From Micavibrio sp. UBA6147 (GTDB lineage: Bacteria; Pseudomonadota; Alphaproteobacteria; Micavibrionales; UBA1664), in NCBI GenBank assembly GCA_002423185.1, contig DIUX01000005.1:1-64000 (forward strand): a DNA stretch of 64,000 bases, written 5' to 3'. Every line of letters begins with the position of its first letter. The stretch's first letter is position 1. The position numbers were made by a program, and so were the translations under genes. The notes beneath the pieces are model-generated. The model was given only the letters and a program-made list of their open reading frames with translations. It searched no databases and was not told where the DNA came from. This document shows, in pieces, positions 51,207-60,101 of this stretch.

Positions 51207-52570
51207 GCAAAGACCAAAAGAGCGCCCCCAAAGACACACAAACTGATGCTCCAAGTCATGTCATGTGGGGCGGGCGGTTCGAGGGCGCGCCGGATGATAT
51301 TATGGTGCAGATCAACGCCTCCATTGACGTTGATAAACGCCTGTATCGTCAGGATATTCAAGGATCAATCGCCCATGCGCAGATGCTCGGCGCGTGCGGA
51401 ATTTTGACGGAAGGCGAGGTGCGGCAAATCCTTGACGGGTTGTTGCGCGTACAGGCGGAAATCGAAAGCGGCGCGTTTCACTTCCAAACAGCGCTGGAGG
51501 ATATTCACATGAATATCGAGGCGCGGTTGAAGGAATTGATCGGCGATGTTGCCGGAAAGCTCCACACCGCCCGATCCCGCAACGATCAAGTCGCAACAGA
51601 TTTCCGCCTGTGGATGAAGGAGGCACTGGCGATGCTGGCGCAAGAAATCGAGCGGTTTGAAGGCGTTTTGACCGCCAAGGCCGTTTCACATCAAAACACG
51701 ATCATGCCGGGCTTTACGCATTTGCAAATCGCACAGCCCGTGACATTGAGCCTGCATCTTGGGGCATGGGCGGCGATGGTGGGGCGGGATCAATCGCGTT
51801 TTATGGATTGCCTCAACCGATTGGATGAATCCCCGCTCGGAGCATGCGCGCTGGCGGGAACGTCATTTCCGATTGATCGGGCGATGACGGCAAAATCGCT
51901 TGGGTTCCGGCAACCCGTTGCCAACACGATGGATGCCGTTGCGGCGCGCGACTTTGTGCTGGAATTTCTCTCCGCCGCAGCGATTTGCGCGGTGCATTTA
52001 TCGCGCTTTGCGGAGGAACTGATCCTGTGGTCAACCGCGCAATTCGGCTATATCCGACTGGATGACAGCTTCACAACCGGAAGTTCGATCATGCCGCAAA
52101 AGAAAAACCCCGATGCGGCGGAGCTGGTGCGCGGCAAGAGCGGCAAGATGATCGGCATTTTGGTACAGATGTTGACGGTTATGAAAGCACTGCCTTTGAC
52201 CTATAACAAGGATATGCAAGACGATAAGGAAGCGGTTTTCGCCGCCTTTGACACGTTGATGCTGTGCCTAAAAGCCATGAGCGGAATGGTTGAAGGGATG
52301 CAGGTTCATGAGGCGCAGATGCGCCGCGACGCCGAAAACGGGTTTTCAACGGCAACCGATTTGGCCGATTGGTTGGTGAAGGAACTCAACCTGCCGTTTC
52401 GTCAGGCGCATCATGTGACGGGGCGGATTGTGAAACTCGCCGAGGTCAAGGGATGCCGCCTTGATGAATTGGCGCTTGCGGATATGCAATCCATCGAGGC
52501 GAGCATAACCCAAGACGTGTTCAAGGTTTTGAATGTTGAATCGGCGGTCAAGGCACGGCAATCGAAATAA
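51203..52570 (+). CDS. argH: Argininosuccinate lyase
   Basis: The 455-residue enzyme, last in arginine synthesis, splits argininosuccinate into arginine and fumarate. It shows MWGGRFEG at the start, KLHTARSRNDQVATDFRLW, FTHLQIAQPVTL and the superfamily signature GSSIMPQKKNPDAAELVRG with the catalytic Ser. A terminator follows at 52622. Confidence 0.97.
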   Translation: MSKDQKSAPKDTQTDAPSHVMWGGRFEGAPDDIMVQINASIDVDKRLYRQDIQGSIAHAQMLGACGILTEGEVRQILDGLLRVQAEIESGAFHFQTALEDIHMNIEARLKELIGDVAGKLHTARSRNDQVATDFRLWMKEALAMLAQEIERFEGVLTAKAVSHQNTIMPGFTHLQIAQPVTLSLHLGAWAAMVGRDQSRFMDCLNRLDESPLGACALAGTSFPIDRAMTAKSLGFRQPVANTMDAVAARDFVLEFLSAAAICAVHLSRFAEELILWSTAQFGYIRLDDSFTTGSSIMPQKKNPDAAELVRGKSGKMIGILVQMLTVMKALPLTYNKDMQDDKEAVFAAFDTLMLCLKAMSGMVEGMQVHEAQMRRDAENGFSTATDLADWLVKELNLPFRQAHHVTGRIVKLAEVKGCRLDELALADMQSIEASITQDVFKVLNVESAVKARQSK

Positions 52571-52621
52571 GCGGAGATGGAGCCGCAGATGAGGCCGGAG
52601 ATGAGGCAGGAGATAGGAATT

Positions 52622-52641
52622 GCCGTTTTACGGCTTTTTTT
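52622..52641 (+). terminator. Intrinsic terminator of the argFGH group
   Basis: GCCGT-TTT-ACGGC stem with a three-base loop followed by seven T. It lies 51 bp after the argH stop. Confidence 0.75.
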
Positions 52642-52692
52642 CTGTACCCACTGCATTTTTGCGGGTAAAATATTTTCATAAAGGAAAAAACA

Positions 52693-53424
52693 ATGCCCGA
52701 CCAACCGCGCCATCCGTATAATGTCTATGCCGCCAATGGCAAGGATATGGTCGTCTTGCTGCATGGCATCGGCCATAATGCGCTGGATATGATGTTTTTG
52801 GAACTGGTTCTAAAACGCAAGGGCTATGCGACATTAAACCTGACCTACCCCTCCACAAAACACGGCATTCATGATCTGGCATCATGGCTGAATGACAAGC
52901 TGGCGGAGCAGGCCGTGTGGGACAAGCACGGGCGTGTCCATTTTGTCGGGCATTCCATGGGTGGCTTGGTCATCGGGGCGTATCTGGATGCGTTTCAATG
53001 CGATGTGATGAAAAAGAAAATCGGCCGCGTGGTGATGCAAGGAACCCCGCATGGCGGCAGTGAAGTCGCCGACTTCCTGCGCGATAACCCTATCTACAGA
53101 CGCGCCTTCGGCCCCGCTGGGCAAGAATTAACGACCGCGGAACGAAGCCATAAAAAGATCAAACCATGGTATGAGCTAGGCATCGTTGCGGGAACCAGAA
53201 ACTGGCTCTACCCGCTCGGTCAATTCTGCATCAAGTCAGACAATGATGGATGCGTCAGTGTCGACAGCACCAAACTGGAGGGCATGAAAGACCACGTCAT
53301 TGTTCCCGTCATGCACGGCACATTGGTGTGGAGCCCGCTCGTCCACAAACAAACCGACCATTTCCTGAAACACGGAAAATTCATGCCCGCTCCGTCCCGC
53401 GCCTCAAAGCCGAACCCGCGCTGA
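52693..53424 (+). CDS. Alpha/beta hydrolase (lipase-like)
   Basis: The 243-residue product has DMVVLLHGIGHNALDM (oxyanion-hole HG), HFVGHSMGGLVIGAYLD (nucleophile Ser), VVMQGTPHGGSEVADFL, and a likely catalytic His in VPVMHGTLVWS. DNDGCVSVDSTKLEG may supply the acid. The pattern resembles PGAP1/triacylglycerol-lipase-like proteins. No signal peptide is evident. The substrate is unknown. The ribosome site is AAGGAAAAAACA. Confidence 0.75.
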   Translation: MPDQPRHPYNVYAANGKDMVVLLHGIGHNALDMMFLELVLKRKGYATLNLTYPSTKHGIHDLASWLNDKLAEQAVWDKHGRVHFVGHSMGGLVIGAYLDAFQCDVMKKKIGRVVMQGTPHGGSEVADFLRDNPIYRRAFGPAGQELTTAERSHKKIKPWYELGIVAGTRNWLYPLGQFCIKSDNDGCVSVDSTKLEGMKDHVIVPVMHGTLVWSPLVHKQTDHFLKHGKFMPAPSRASKPNPR

Positions 53425-53510
53425 TTGACGATATGCCGTAAAAATACTATGATGCGCGTGAGTTTTTAAGCGTTTTACTGATCCCCTTCACATACAAAGA
53501 AAGTAAAGAA

Positions 53511-53891
53511 ATGTCCCGTATTTTTGCCGTGTTGCTCAGTGCCGTTGTTTTGTTTTCCTCCTCCGTTGTTTTTGCTCAGGAATTTAACTCCCAAGAGTTC
53601 AAGAACATGAGCGCCGAAGAAAAAAAGGCGTTTTTCGAGAATATGACCCCCGAACAAAAAGAAGCGCTCAAAGCCAAGAGAGCGGAATATAGCGCCATGT
53701 CTCCAGAAGAAAAAAGAGCCCAAATGCAGGAAAAATGGAACGCGATGTCCGAAGAAGAAAAGGCTGCCAAAAAAGCCAAAATGAAAGAGCGCTATGAGTC
53801 AATGTCTGAAGAAGACAAAGCCGCAATGAAAGAAAAAATGAAAAACCGTCGCGGCGGTAAAAGAAACGGCGGCAACGCGAATTTTAACTAA
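53511..53891 (+). CDS. Secreted Glu/Lys-rich helical repeat protein
   Basis: The 126-residue product has a signal peptide (about 1-22, cleavage after VFA). The rest is charged helical repeats of about 16-20 residues: NMSAEEKKAFFENMTPEQKE, AMSPEEKRAQMQEKWNAMSE and SMSEEDKAAMKEKMK. It resembles DUF3106-like periplasmic proteins. The tail is Arg/Gly/Asn-rich. No function is known. Two terminators follow. Confidence 0.65.
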   Translation: MSRIFAVLLSAVVLFSSSVVFAQEFNSQEFKNMSAEEKKAFFENMTPEQKEALKAKRAEYSAMSPEEKRAQMQEKWNAMSEEEKAAKKAKMKERYESMSEEDKAAMKEKMKNRRGGKRNGGNANFN

Positions 53892-53892
53892 G

Positions 53893-53920
53893 AATCCGCA
53901 CCGATTGAGCCGGATTTTTT
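53893..53920 (+). terminator. Intrinsic terminator 1 after the helical repeat protein
   Basis: AATCCG/CGGATT stem followed by TTTT, immediately after the stop codon. Confidence 0.6.
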
Positions 53921-53930
53921 GAAGATAACA

Positions 53931-53963
53931 AAGCGCCCTGCCTGAAAAAAGCGGGGCGCTTTT
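53931..53963 (+). terminator. Intrinsic terminator 2
   Basis: AAGCGCCC/GGGCGCTT stem, extended by a GC pair past a mismatch, followed by TT. It is nearly symmetric and may also serve the convergent permease gene on the minus strand. Confidence 0.65.
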
Positions 53964-54032
53964 GCGTACTATATCAAGAAAAAAGGGCTTGAGGGGAGGA
54001 GGATAGGAGATTTTAAAGAGATCTTGGTAATC

Positions 54033-55127
54033 TCAGCCCATCCAGCCTGCTTTGATTGCGACCAAGACCCCACCCGCCATCACCGCCCACAAGGCAACGC
54101 CCTGCAAAAGAGCGGTAAACCCAACGGCTTTGAGCGTTGCACGGGTCATGCCCGCCCCGATAAGAAATAGGCAAAATACAAGCAATTGCCGCGCTCCCGC
54201 CGCGACCATTTGTCCGGCGTCACGCAGCGCCGGCATATAGGTGACGAAGGCCGCCATGCCGATAAAACCGAGAATAAACCATGGATATTTGCGCTTGGCC
54301 TTTTTGGTGGTGCCTGCAATGCCAGAGGGAGTGGCGCCCGAGGGAATAGTATCCGTGCGCGTGTCGGTGCCATCTTGCACCTTCATCGTGTAAAAATATT
54401 GAACCGCGAACACCAGCGGCACAATCCATAGCGCCCGCGCCAGCTTAACGGTCGTTGCCGTTTCTAGGGCTTCCGTTCCGAATTGCATAGCGGCACCAAC
54501 GACCGAACTTGTGTCATGGATGGCAATCGCGACCCACAGGCCGAATTGATACTGGGTCAAATCCAACATGCGCCCGATCCACGGAAACAAAAACAACGCC
54601 ACGGCGTTCAAAATAAAAACAACGGCCAAGGCAATCGAGATGGCGGCGGGGCGGGCGTTGATGACGGGGGCGATGGCGGCGATGGCACTGCCGCCGCAAA
54701 TCGCCGTGCCAACGGTGATGAGCAAGGACGCTTCGCGGTCGGTCTTGAGCAACCGCCCGATCAAAAGCCCCGCCCCGATGCACGCGGCGATACTGATGGT
54801 GGTATAGCCGATCCCCGCCATACCGGCTTGGATAACGGTCTCAAGATTCATCCCCGCGCCAAGCCCGATAATACTGTAGGCCATAATCCTTGACGTATAG
54901 TGACTCGTCAAGGCGGCATAGGCGTTCCCGACCATCAGAGCCATAACAACCCCCATCATCAAAGCCATCCACGCCGCGATGAAGGGAAAGAAACACAACA
55001 GCGCAAGCGCCGGCATGATCCATACGCTGATCGGGTGGTGAGGGGGGATGCCTTTGTTTTCTGGGGGCGCAAGCGATGCGGACTGGGCGGTGTTGTGCGG
55101 GGAATTGGCGTTCTGTGTCATGTGCAT
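54033..55127 (-). CDS. YeiH family (UPF0324) putative sulfate exporter
   Basis: The 364-residue product has about ten membrane helices. SIIGLGAGMNLETVIQAG, TVGTAICGGSAIAAIAPVI and AIAIHDTSSVVGAAMQFG are the family motifs. Members are annotated as inner-membrane anion exporters, with little direct evidence. An insertion rich in Thr, Asp and Gly (KVQDGTDTRTDTIPSGATPS) sits in a loop near residue 260. Two Met codons at the start leave the exact N-terminus open. Confidence 0.82.
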   Translation of the reverse strand: MHMTQNANSPHNTAQSASLAPPENKGIPPHHPISVWIMPALALLCFFPFIAAWMALMMGVVMALMVGNAYAALTSHYTSRIMAYSIIGLGAGMNLETVIQAGMAGIGYTTISIAACIGAGLLIGRLLKTDREASLLITVGTAICGGSAIAAIAPVINARPAAISIALAVVFILNAVALFLFPWIGRMLDLTQYQFGLWVAIAIHDTSSVVGAAMQFGTEALETATTVKLARALWIVPLVFAVQYFYTMKVQDGTDTRTDTIPSGATPSGIAGTTKKAKRKYPWFILGFIGMAAFVTYMPALRDAGQMVAAGARQLLVFCLFLIGAGMTRATLKAVGFTALLQGVALWAVMAGGVLVAIKAGWMG

Positions 55128-55223
55128 TGCCGGATATAATAAGGTGACAGGCCGCCCTCAAGGGCGACCTTACGATGTGACTGGCCTATGACAGACCATA
55201 AGGTAGAATCATAACCCGCGCGG

Positions 55224-56672
55224 CTAGGCCGAGGCCAGAATATTTTTGAATTGCCACGGGTCGGATTCGTCGATGTCTTCTTTGAACAACGCCCAACGGT
55301 TGTTGAGTGGCGTCCAATTGGTGTAATGACCTTCGACAGGGCCGAGGTAAGGCTTTTGAATCTCGAGGCATCGCGCGTGATCCATTTCGTCGGTTTCAAC
55401 GATTCCGGATTCGGGGTTTTCAAGCGCCCACACCATCCCCGCCAAAACGGCGGATGTAACCTGAAGCCCCGTTGCGTTTTGGAACGGCACAAGCTCGCGC
55501 GTTTCCTCAATCGACAGGCGTGACCCATACCAATAGGCGTTTTTCGCATGGCCGAATAACAACACGCCAAGCTCATCCACACCGCCATCGACAATTTCAT
55601 TTTCGTCGAGAATTTTGTGGGTGGCTTGGATTTTGCCGCTCCCGAAGGTTTCGTGGAGCGACAACACCGCATGGTCACAGGGGTGATAGGCATAGTGACA
55701 TGTCGGGCGGTATTCGGGGGTCAAACCCTTGCCAACGGTATAATAATCGGCAATCGAGATGGCCTCGTTATGAGTAACGAGAAACCCATATTGCGCCCCT
55801 GCTGTCGGGCACCATGTGTGGACACGGGTAATCGCGCCGGGTTGGTCAAGGTAAATGGCGGCTTGGCAACCATCGGGGCTGTCTTGCGTATGGGCGTTGT
55901 CCGGCATCCATTTTTCGTGGCTGCCCCAGCCAAGCTCGGCGGGCTGAAACCCTTCGGACAAAAACCCTTCGACCGACCATGTATTGACGAATGTGCCGAC
56001 AGGCTTGGGCGCGCGGGCGCGCTGTGTGTCACGTTCGGCAATGTGGATGCCTTTGATGCCAAGGCTTTGCATCAGCTTCGCCCAGCCTTCACGGTTTTGC
56101 GGCGTGGTGGCGTCATGCCCTGTATCGGCGGCGATGGTTAGGAGGGCTTCCTTCACAAACCACGACACCATGCCGGGGTTGGCGCCGCAACAGGACACAG
56201 CCGTCGGGCCACCGGGATTGGCGTATTTTTCTTTGCGAACAGTTTCGCGCAGGGCGTAATTCGTGCGAGCGGCGTTGCCGCCTTCGGTTTTAAAGTAAAA
56301 TCCGGGCCAAGGCTCAACGACTGTGTCGATATACAACGCACCGATGGTGCGGCACAGTTTCATGATGTCGAGCGAGCCGGTATCAACCGATAAATTGACG
56401 CAAAACCCTTGTCCGCCGCCGGCGGTCAGGTGCGTTCCGAGAATCTCTTGATAATTATCTTTGGTGATGGATTGGTGAATAAACGTGATGCCGCGTTGCT
56501 TGAGGAAGTTGGCGTAAGTGTCTTCAGGGTCGATAACAATAATGCGGCTGTGGTCGTATTCGAAGTGGCGTTCGATCAGCGGCAACATCCCGCGCCCGAT
56601 TGAACCAAAGCCGATCATGACAATTGGGCCGCTAATGCGGCCATATACCGGATAGTGCGTCGTCATCTCCAT
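55224..56672 (-). CDS. hss: Homospermidine synthase
   Basis: The 482-residue NAD-dependent enzyme makes sym-homospermidine from putrescine, a polyamine common in alphaproteobacteria. VMIGFGSIGRGMLPLIERHF is the NAD-binding motif. FCVNLSVDTGSLDIMKLC, YIDTVVEPWPGFY and GGPTAVSCCGANPGMVSWF are segments of the bacterial enzyme. It stands as a single gene. The length is normal. Confidence 0.92.
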   Translation of the reverse strand: MEMTTHYPVYGRISGPIVMIGFGSIGRGMLPLIERHFEYDHSRIIVIDPEDTYANFLKQRGITFIHQSITKDNYQEILGTHLTAGGGQGFCVNLSVDTGSLDIMKLCRTIGALYIDTVVEPWPGFYFKTEGGNAARTNYALRETVRKEKYANPGGPTAVSCCGANPGMVSWFVKEALLTIAADTGHDATTPQNREGWAKLMQSLGIKGIHIAERDTQRARAPKPVGTFVNTWSVEGFLSEGFQPAELGWGSHEKWMPDNAHTQDSPDGCQAAIYLDQPGAITRVHTWCPTAGAQYGFLVTHNEAISIADYYTVGKGLTPEYRPTCHYAYHPCDHAVLSLHETFGSGKIQATHKILDENEIVDGGVDELGVLLFGHAKNAYWYGSRLSIEETRELVPFQNATGLQVTSAVLAGMVWALENPESGIVETDEMDHARCLEIQKPYLGPVEGHYTNWTPLNNRWALFKEDIDESDPWQFKNILASA

Positions 56673-56746
56673 GTATCCTTATTTGGGGGTTGAACGATAG
56701 GTAGCGGAGCATGCTCACAAACCCCAAAAGAATACAAACTATTTTT

Positions 56747-56785
56747 GGCATAAGCCCGCCGGCAAAGAGCGGGCGGGCTTATGCC
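56747..56785. other. Strong perfect hairpin at the end of the metal operon
   Basis: The 14-base arms GGCATAAGCCCGCC and GGCGGGCTTATGCC are perfect complements with an 11-base loop. On the minus strand they follow the last metal-operon gene but are then followed by A, not T. It may still terminate or protect the transcript end. Confidence 0.55.
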
Positions 56786-56803
56786 GATATTTCGCGTCGG
56801 ACT

Positions 56804-57193
56804 CTAACCGATCAATCGCACCGCGATAAACGCGAAGAAAAAGCCGATGAGATAGATCACAACCGACACGCCATAGATCACCACACTGACCCGCCGAAGC
56901 CGCGCACAGGCCTTGGCCTTGGCAGGGTCGGCGGGGCAAGGGGCATGACGCCCGCGCCATTGCATGACCCCCGCAAAAACCAGCATCAGTGCGGCAAAGC
57001 CAAACACCCATGCTTTGTATTGCGAGAGCCACACAAGTTGCGGCACGTTGGACACAACCCCCGCCAAAACCGCCCCCGCGCCGATCGTCACCAAAAGAGC
57101 GGGCAAGGCACAGCATATAAGCGTCCCCGCACTGGTGAACAGGCTGAGGGCAGGGAGCCACACGGACGCGCCTTGCGCCGTGTCATTACTCAT
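56804..57193 (-). CDS. Small MerT/MerC-like metal transport membrane protein
   Basis: The 129-residue product has four hydrophobic segments. The first contains TSAGTLICCALPALLVTIGAG, a CC motif within the first helix as in MerT-type mercuric transporters. It starts at the ATG inside the previous gene (8-bp overlap), which suggests coupled translation with the metal-binding protein. The transported metal is not certain. A longer upstream frame overlaps the His-rich region and was rejected. Confidence 0.65.
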   Translation of the reverse strand: MSNDTAQGASVWLPALSLFTSAGTLICCALPALLVTIGAGAVLAGVVSNVPQLVWLSQYKAWVFGFAALMLVFAGVMQWRGRHAPCPADPAKAKACARLRRVSVVIYGVSVVIYLIGFFFAFIAVRLIG

Positions 57194-57674
57194 GGCTGCC
57201 CTCATGCACGTGGTCGCCTTCATGGCTGTGACCGTCACTGTGGCCATCGCTGTGATCCATGCTGTGGTCTTGACCTGCGTCATTGGTCGTGCGGTCGAGG
57301 CCATCGCCGACTTGTAAGTCACCGCTTCCGGCTTGGGCGCTGCGTGTGATGGACACAACGCTATAACCCGCATCGGTAATCAGTTTGGTGACCGTTTCAT
57401 CGTCAATGGAGCCGCCTTGATCCCCAGAGGGCTTCCCAGATGATTTCATGGTGATGGTGATGAGCTTGGAGTCAAGATCAACCGAAATGGCGGCAACATC
57501 GCCGCGTTTCATGAAGACTTTTTCAAGCGAACGGGCGCAAAAATCACAGATCAGGCCATTGGCCTCCACGGTGATTATTTCTGCGGCAGGCGCGCCCGTA
57601 TCGGCATGAACGTTCATAACGGGCAGACCCATAAAAGCCAAAAATACGGCGAAAGAGAGAATAAATTTTTTCAT
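57186..57674 (-). CDS. Periplasmic heavy-metal-associated (HMA) domain protein with His-rich tail
   Basis: The 162-residue product has a signal peptide (about 1-22) and an HMA domain: VEANGLICDFCARSLEKVF carries a CxxC in the place of the GMxCxxC loop. The C-terminal 25 residues are rich in His and Asp (DHSMDHSDGHSDGHSHEGDH), a likely metal sponge. The pairing with a MerT-like protein mimics merP-merT but the His-rich tail suggests copper, nickel or zinc. ATG at 57674 follows AAGGATTTTATC. Confidence 0.75.
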   Translation of the reverse strand: MKKFILSFAVFLAFMGLPVMNVHADTGAPAAEIITVEANGLICDFCARSLEKVFMKRGDVAAISVDLDSKLITITMKSSGKPSGDQGGSIDDETVTKLITDAGYSVVSITRSAQAGSGDLQVGDGLDRTTNDAGQDHSMDHSDGHSDGHSHEGDHVHEGSHE

Positions 57675-57710
57675 GATAAAATCCTTTGTAAACAATGAGT
57701 TTGAGTGTGT

Positions 57711-58373
57711 TTAGTAGCGATAGACCAAGTTAAACATGACATCGCCATGGTTTGATAATCCGGTCTCGACAAGGGTGTTGCCCTTGAACAGGCGCACCAT
57801 CGGCGTCACGGTGACATTATCTTCGCTTTCGGGGGTGTGTTCGACCTCCAGCATCAACCATGTATGCAAATCGCCGTAATCCCCGATATAGGGGGCGATG
57901 CCGACACGGCCGGATTGTTGGAAGTCACGCCGGATATCTCCGGCCTCTGTGACGCGGTTTTCATAGGAAACAAAATAGCGTCGATCCTCCCAATCCGCGG
58001 CAAGGCCGGTGAACAGGGCGGGTTCGGTTTTGTTTTCGAAATCGCCGTAATCGCTGAGCGCAACGCCGGCACCGGATTTAAGATAGAGATTGCCTTGTGA
58101 GTCCGGATTATTCCACCGTTTCAAAAGGTTGTTCATCTGTAAGGCATGGATTTGGTGGTCTTCACCGCGCCAATACTCCGCCTTATACCCCCAAGACGTA
58201 AACGCAGTGGGCGAATAATGCAGATGCATGGTGTGGGCGCTTCCGCTGTTCATACTCATCATCGTCCAACCACCCGCGTATGATACGGGGCGCGCGGACG
58301 CGGTGGGCATGGTAACGGCCAAAACCATCAGCATGATAAATGCCGCGGTCAAATATAGGTGAAACCCTTTCAT
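57711..58373 (-). CDS. Putative outer-membrane beta-barrel protein of the metal operon
   Basis: The 220-residue product has a signal peptide (about 1-28, ending SARPVSYAGG) and alternating hydrophobic strands. It ends in the aromatic MFNLVYRY typical of outer-membrane barrels. Met and His are frequent at the mature N-terminus (MMSMNSGSAHTMHLH). The ATG at 58373 has GGAGTG eight bases upstream. Its role in metal uptake or export is inferred from the neighbours. Confidence 0.6.
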   Translation of the reverse strand: MKGFHLYLTAAFIMLMVLAVTMPTASARPVSYAGGWTMMSMNSGSAHTMHLHYSPTAFTSWGYKAEYWRGEDHQIHALQMNNLLKRWNNPDSQGNLYLKSGAGVALSDYGDFENKTEPALFTGLAADWEDRRYFVSYENRVTEAGDIRRDFQQSGRVGIAPYIGDYGDLHTWLMLEVEHTPESEDNVTVTPMVRLFKGNTLVETGLSNHGDVMFNLVYRY

Positions 58374-58443
58374 GGTGTTCACTCCTTTATGTCATAAGAT
58401 TCAAGCTACGCATGGCTTTGAAAATCCATACGTTAAACTGTGT

Positions 58444-58947
58444 TTATGCGAGGAGTGAGCGCCTTGGAGGCGGCAAATGAATGTCGGGGCGGTTCACGCG
58501 TAAGGAGGCTAGATAAGCCTCCGCATACGTCAATTCTTGGTCAAACACGGTTGCCATGGCAACCGGATGCATCAAAACCTTGCCAAGGTGGCATCCGCCC
58601 ATAAGGCAACGGCATGTGTCTTGGCTGTGGTCGTCACTGTCTTGCGGGGTGGTTTGAGTGTCTTGCGCGGCGGCGGTGCCGTGGCTTTGGTGTGCGGCCT
58701 GCTCGTGGTCATGTCCTGATGCATCGCCTTGTCGGGGCGCGGGGCGCTGGCTGTGTGGGCAGGGGGAAGACGTTGAGGGCGCGGCGGATATAGGAGTAGC
58801 GACCGCTTTACTTGCTTGGGTAATGTCTGTGCCGTGGTCGCCTGTCATGGCTTTTCCACAGGCAAAAGGGCTTGCGGCCTGCGCCGCAACGCTGCCGAAC
58901 CACCCTAAAAGGGCAAGGACAAGGAATATTTTCTTTGTTAAGCGCAT
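58444..58947 (-). CDS. Secreted His/Cys-rich protein, first gene of the metal operon
   Basis: The 167-residue product has a signal peptide (about 1-24, AAQAASP). The middle is rich in His, Asp, Gln and Thr (GHDHEQAAHQSHGTAAAQDT), and CRCLMGGCHLGKVLMHPVAM has three cysteines. The pattern suggests a periplasmic metal-binding protein. It diverges from the CDF transporter; the 157-bp gap between them likely holds both promoters. No regulator gene is adjacent. Confidence 0.6.
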   Translation of the reverse strand: MRLTKKIFLVLALLGWFGSVAAQAASPFACGKAMTGDHGTDITQASKAVATPISAAPSTSSPCPHSQRPAPRQGDASGHDHEQAAHQSHGTAAAQDTQTTPQDSDDHSQDTCRCLMGGCHLGKVLMHPVAMATVFDQELTYAEAYLASLRVNRPDIHLPPPRRSLLA

Positions 58948-59104
58948 AATGTCTTATTATATAGCAGCCACGGCCAAAATAAAATGCTTATATCCTGATG
59001 CGACATTGAAAATTTGTAATGAATACGAGTAAAACTATGGATGACAAGGCACCGCCAATGACCAATCGACTAATGACGCGAGCCTTCCTGCAAAGGACAA
59101 AGAC

Positions 59105-60064
59105 ATGAACGACCAAACGCAAAACACATACGGAGCGGAGCATATCGACCCGAATCTGGATCGGCGTTTGCCTCTGGCTGCGGGGCTTGCGGCGGTGTTG
59201 GTGTCGATTGCGCTGGTGGTGATCAAAAGCTGGACATGGTTCGAAACGGGGTCGAGCGCGGTTTTATCGTCGGTTGTTGATTCCTTGATTGATATTTTGA
59301 TCTCGGCGACCAATCTCGGCGCGATCTGGTACGCCAGCCGCCCCGCCGATGACGACCACCGCCATGGACACGGCAAGGCCGAAGGCGTCGCCGCCCTGTT
59401 CCAATCCGCATTCATTATCGGGTCATCGGCGTTTATTTTCCTTCAAGCCGTTCGTTTTATCACGATGAAGGAGGTCATTGTTGACCACGAATCCGCGATT
59501 GTCGTGATGGCGATTGCGATTGTTTTGAACCTTGCTTTGGTTCTGTTTCAAACCTATGTAAAGAGCAAAACAGGGTCATTGGCCGTCGAGGCGGATCAAG
59601 CCCATTATTCCGGCGATATCTTTATTCATGGCGGGGTGATTGCGTCATTGCTCGCGGACAAATACGCCGGATGGGGCTGGGCTGACCCTGTGTTTGCGAT
59701 TTTGGTGTGTGTGTGGCTCGCCGTGAATGCGCGCAGCATCGCGGTCAAGGCGCTGGGGATGCTTTTGGACCGTGAGCTTGAAGAATCGGCGCGCGAAAAG
59801 ATTGTCCAGATTATCCGCACGCAAGACGGCGTGCTCGGGGCGCATGATTTGCGCACGCGCCGCTCCGGCCGCCAAATTAAGATGGCGCTGGACATCGAAG
59901 TAGCACCGGACATTCCGTTGAAACAGGCGCATGACATCAGTATGGCGCTGGAGGCACGGTTAATCGCTGAATTCCCGGGGAGCGAGATCATGATCCATAT
60001 TGACCCTTACGGTGAACCAGAGGATTCCCGCCATAAACACCTCAGTGACATGCACATCATATAG
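59105..60064 (+). CDS. Cation diffusion facilitator (FieF-like)
   Basis: The 319-residue product has six membrane helices, with the transport-site residues in SVVDSLIDI and DDDHRHGHGKAEGVAALFQ, and QAHYSGDIFIHGG in helix 5. The C-terminal cytoplasmic domain (about 215-300) ends in the usual EIMIHIDPYGE. Such proteins export zinc, iron or other divalent metals with proton exchange. Its position back to back with the metal operon supports a joint role. Confidence 0.9.
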   Translation: MNDQTQNTYGAEHIDPNLDRRLPLAAGLAAVLVSIALVVIKSWTWFETGSSAVLSSVVDSLIDILISATNLGAIWYASRPADDDHRHGHGKAEGVAALFQSAFIIGSSAFIFLQAVRFITMKEVIVDHESAIVVMAIAIVLNLALVLFQTYVKSKTGSLAVEADQAHYSGDIFIHGGVIASLLADKYAGWGWADPVFAILVCVWLAVNARSIAVKALGMLLDRELEESAREKIVQIIRTQDGVLGAHDLRTRRSGRQIKMALDIEVAPDIPLKQAHDISMALEARLIAEFPGSEIMIHIDPYGEPEDSRHKHLSDMHII

Positions 60065-60101
60065 GATATAAATATAGGTGGACACCATCAAAGGCACGGC
60101 A

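Noticed and set aside
56739..57161. Alternative minus-strand frame over the MerT-like gene
   Set aside because: Its translation lacks the membrane-helix pattern and CC motif seen in the chosen frame.
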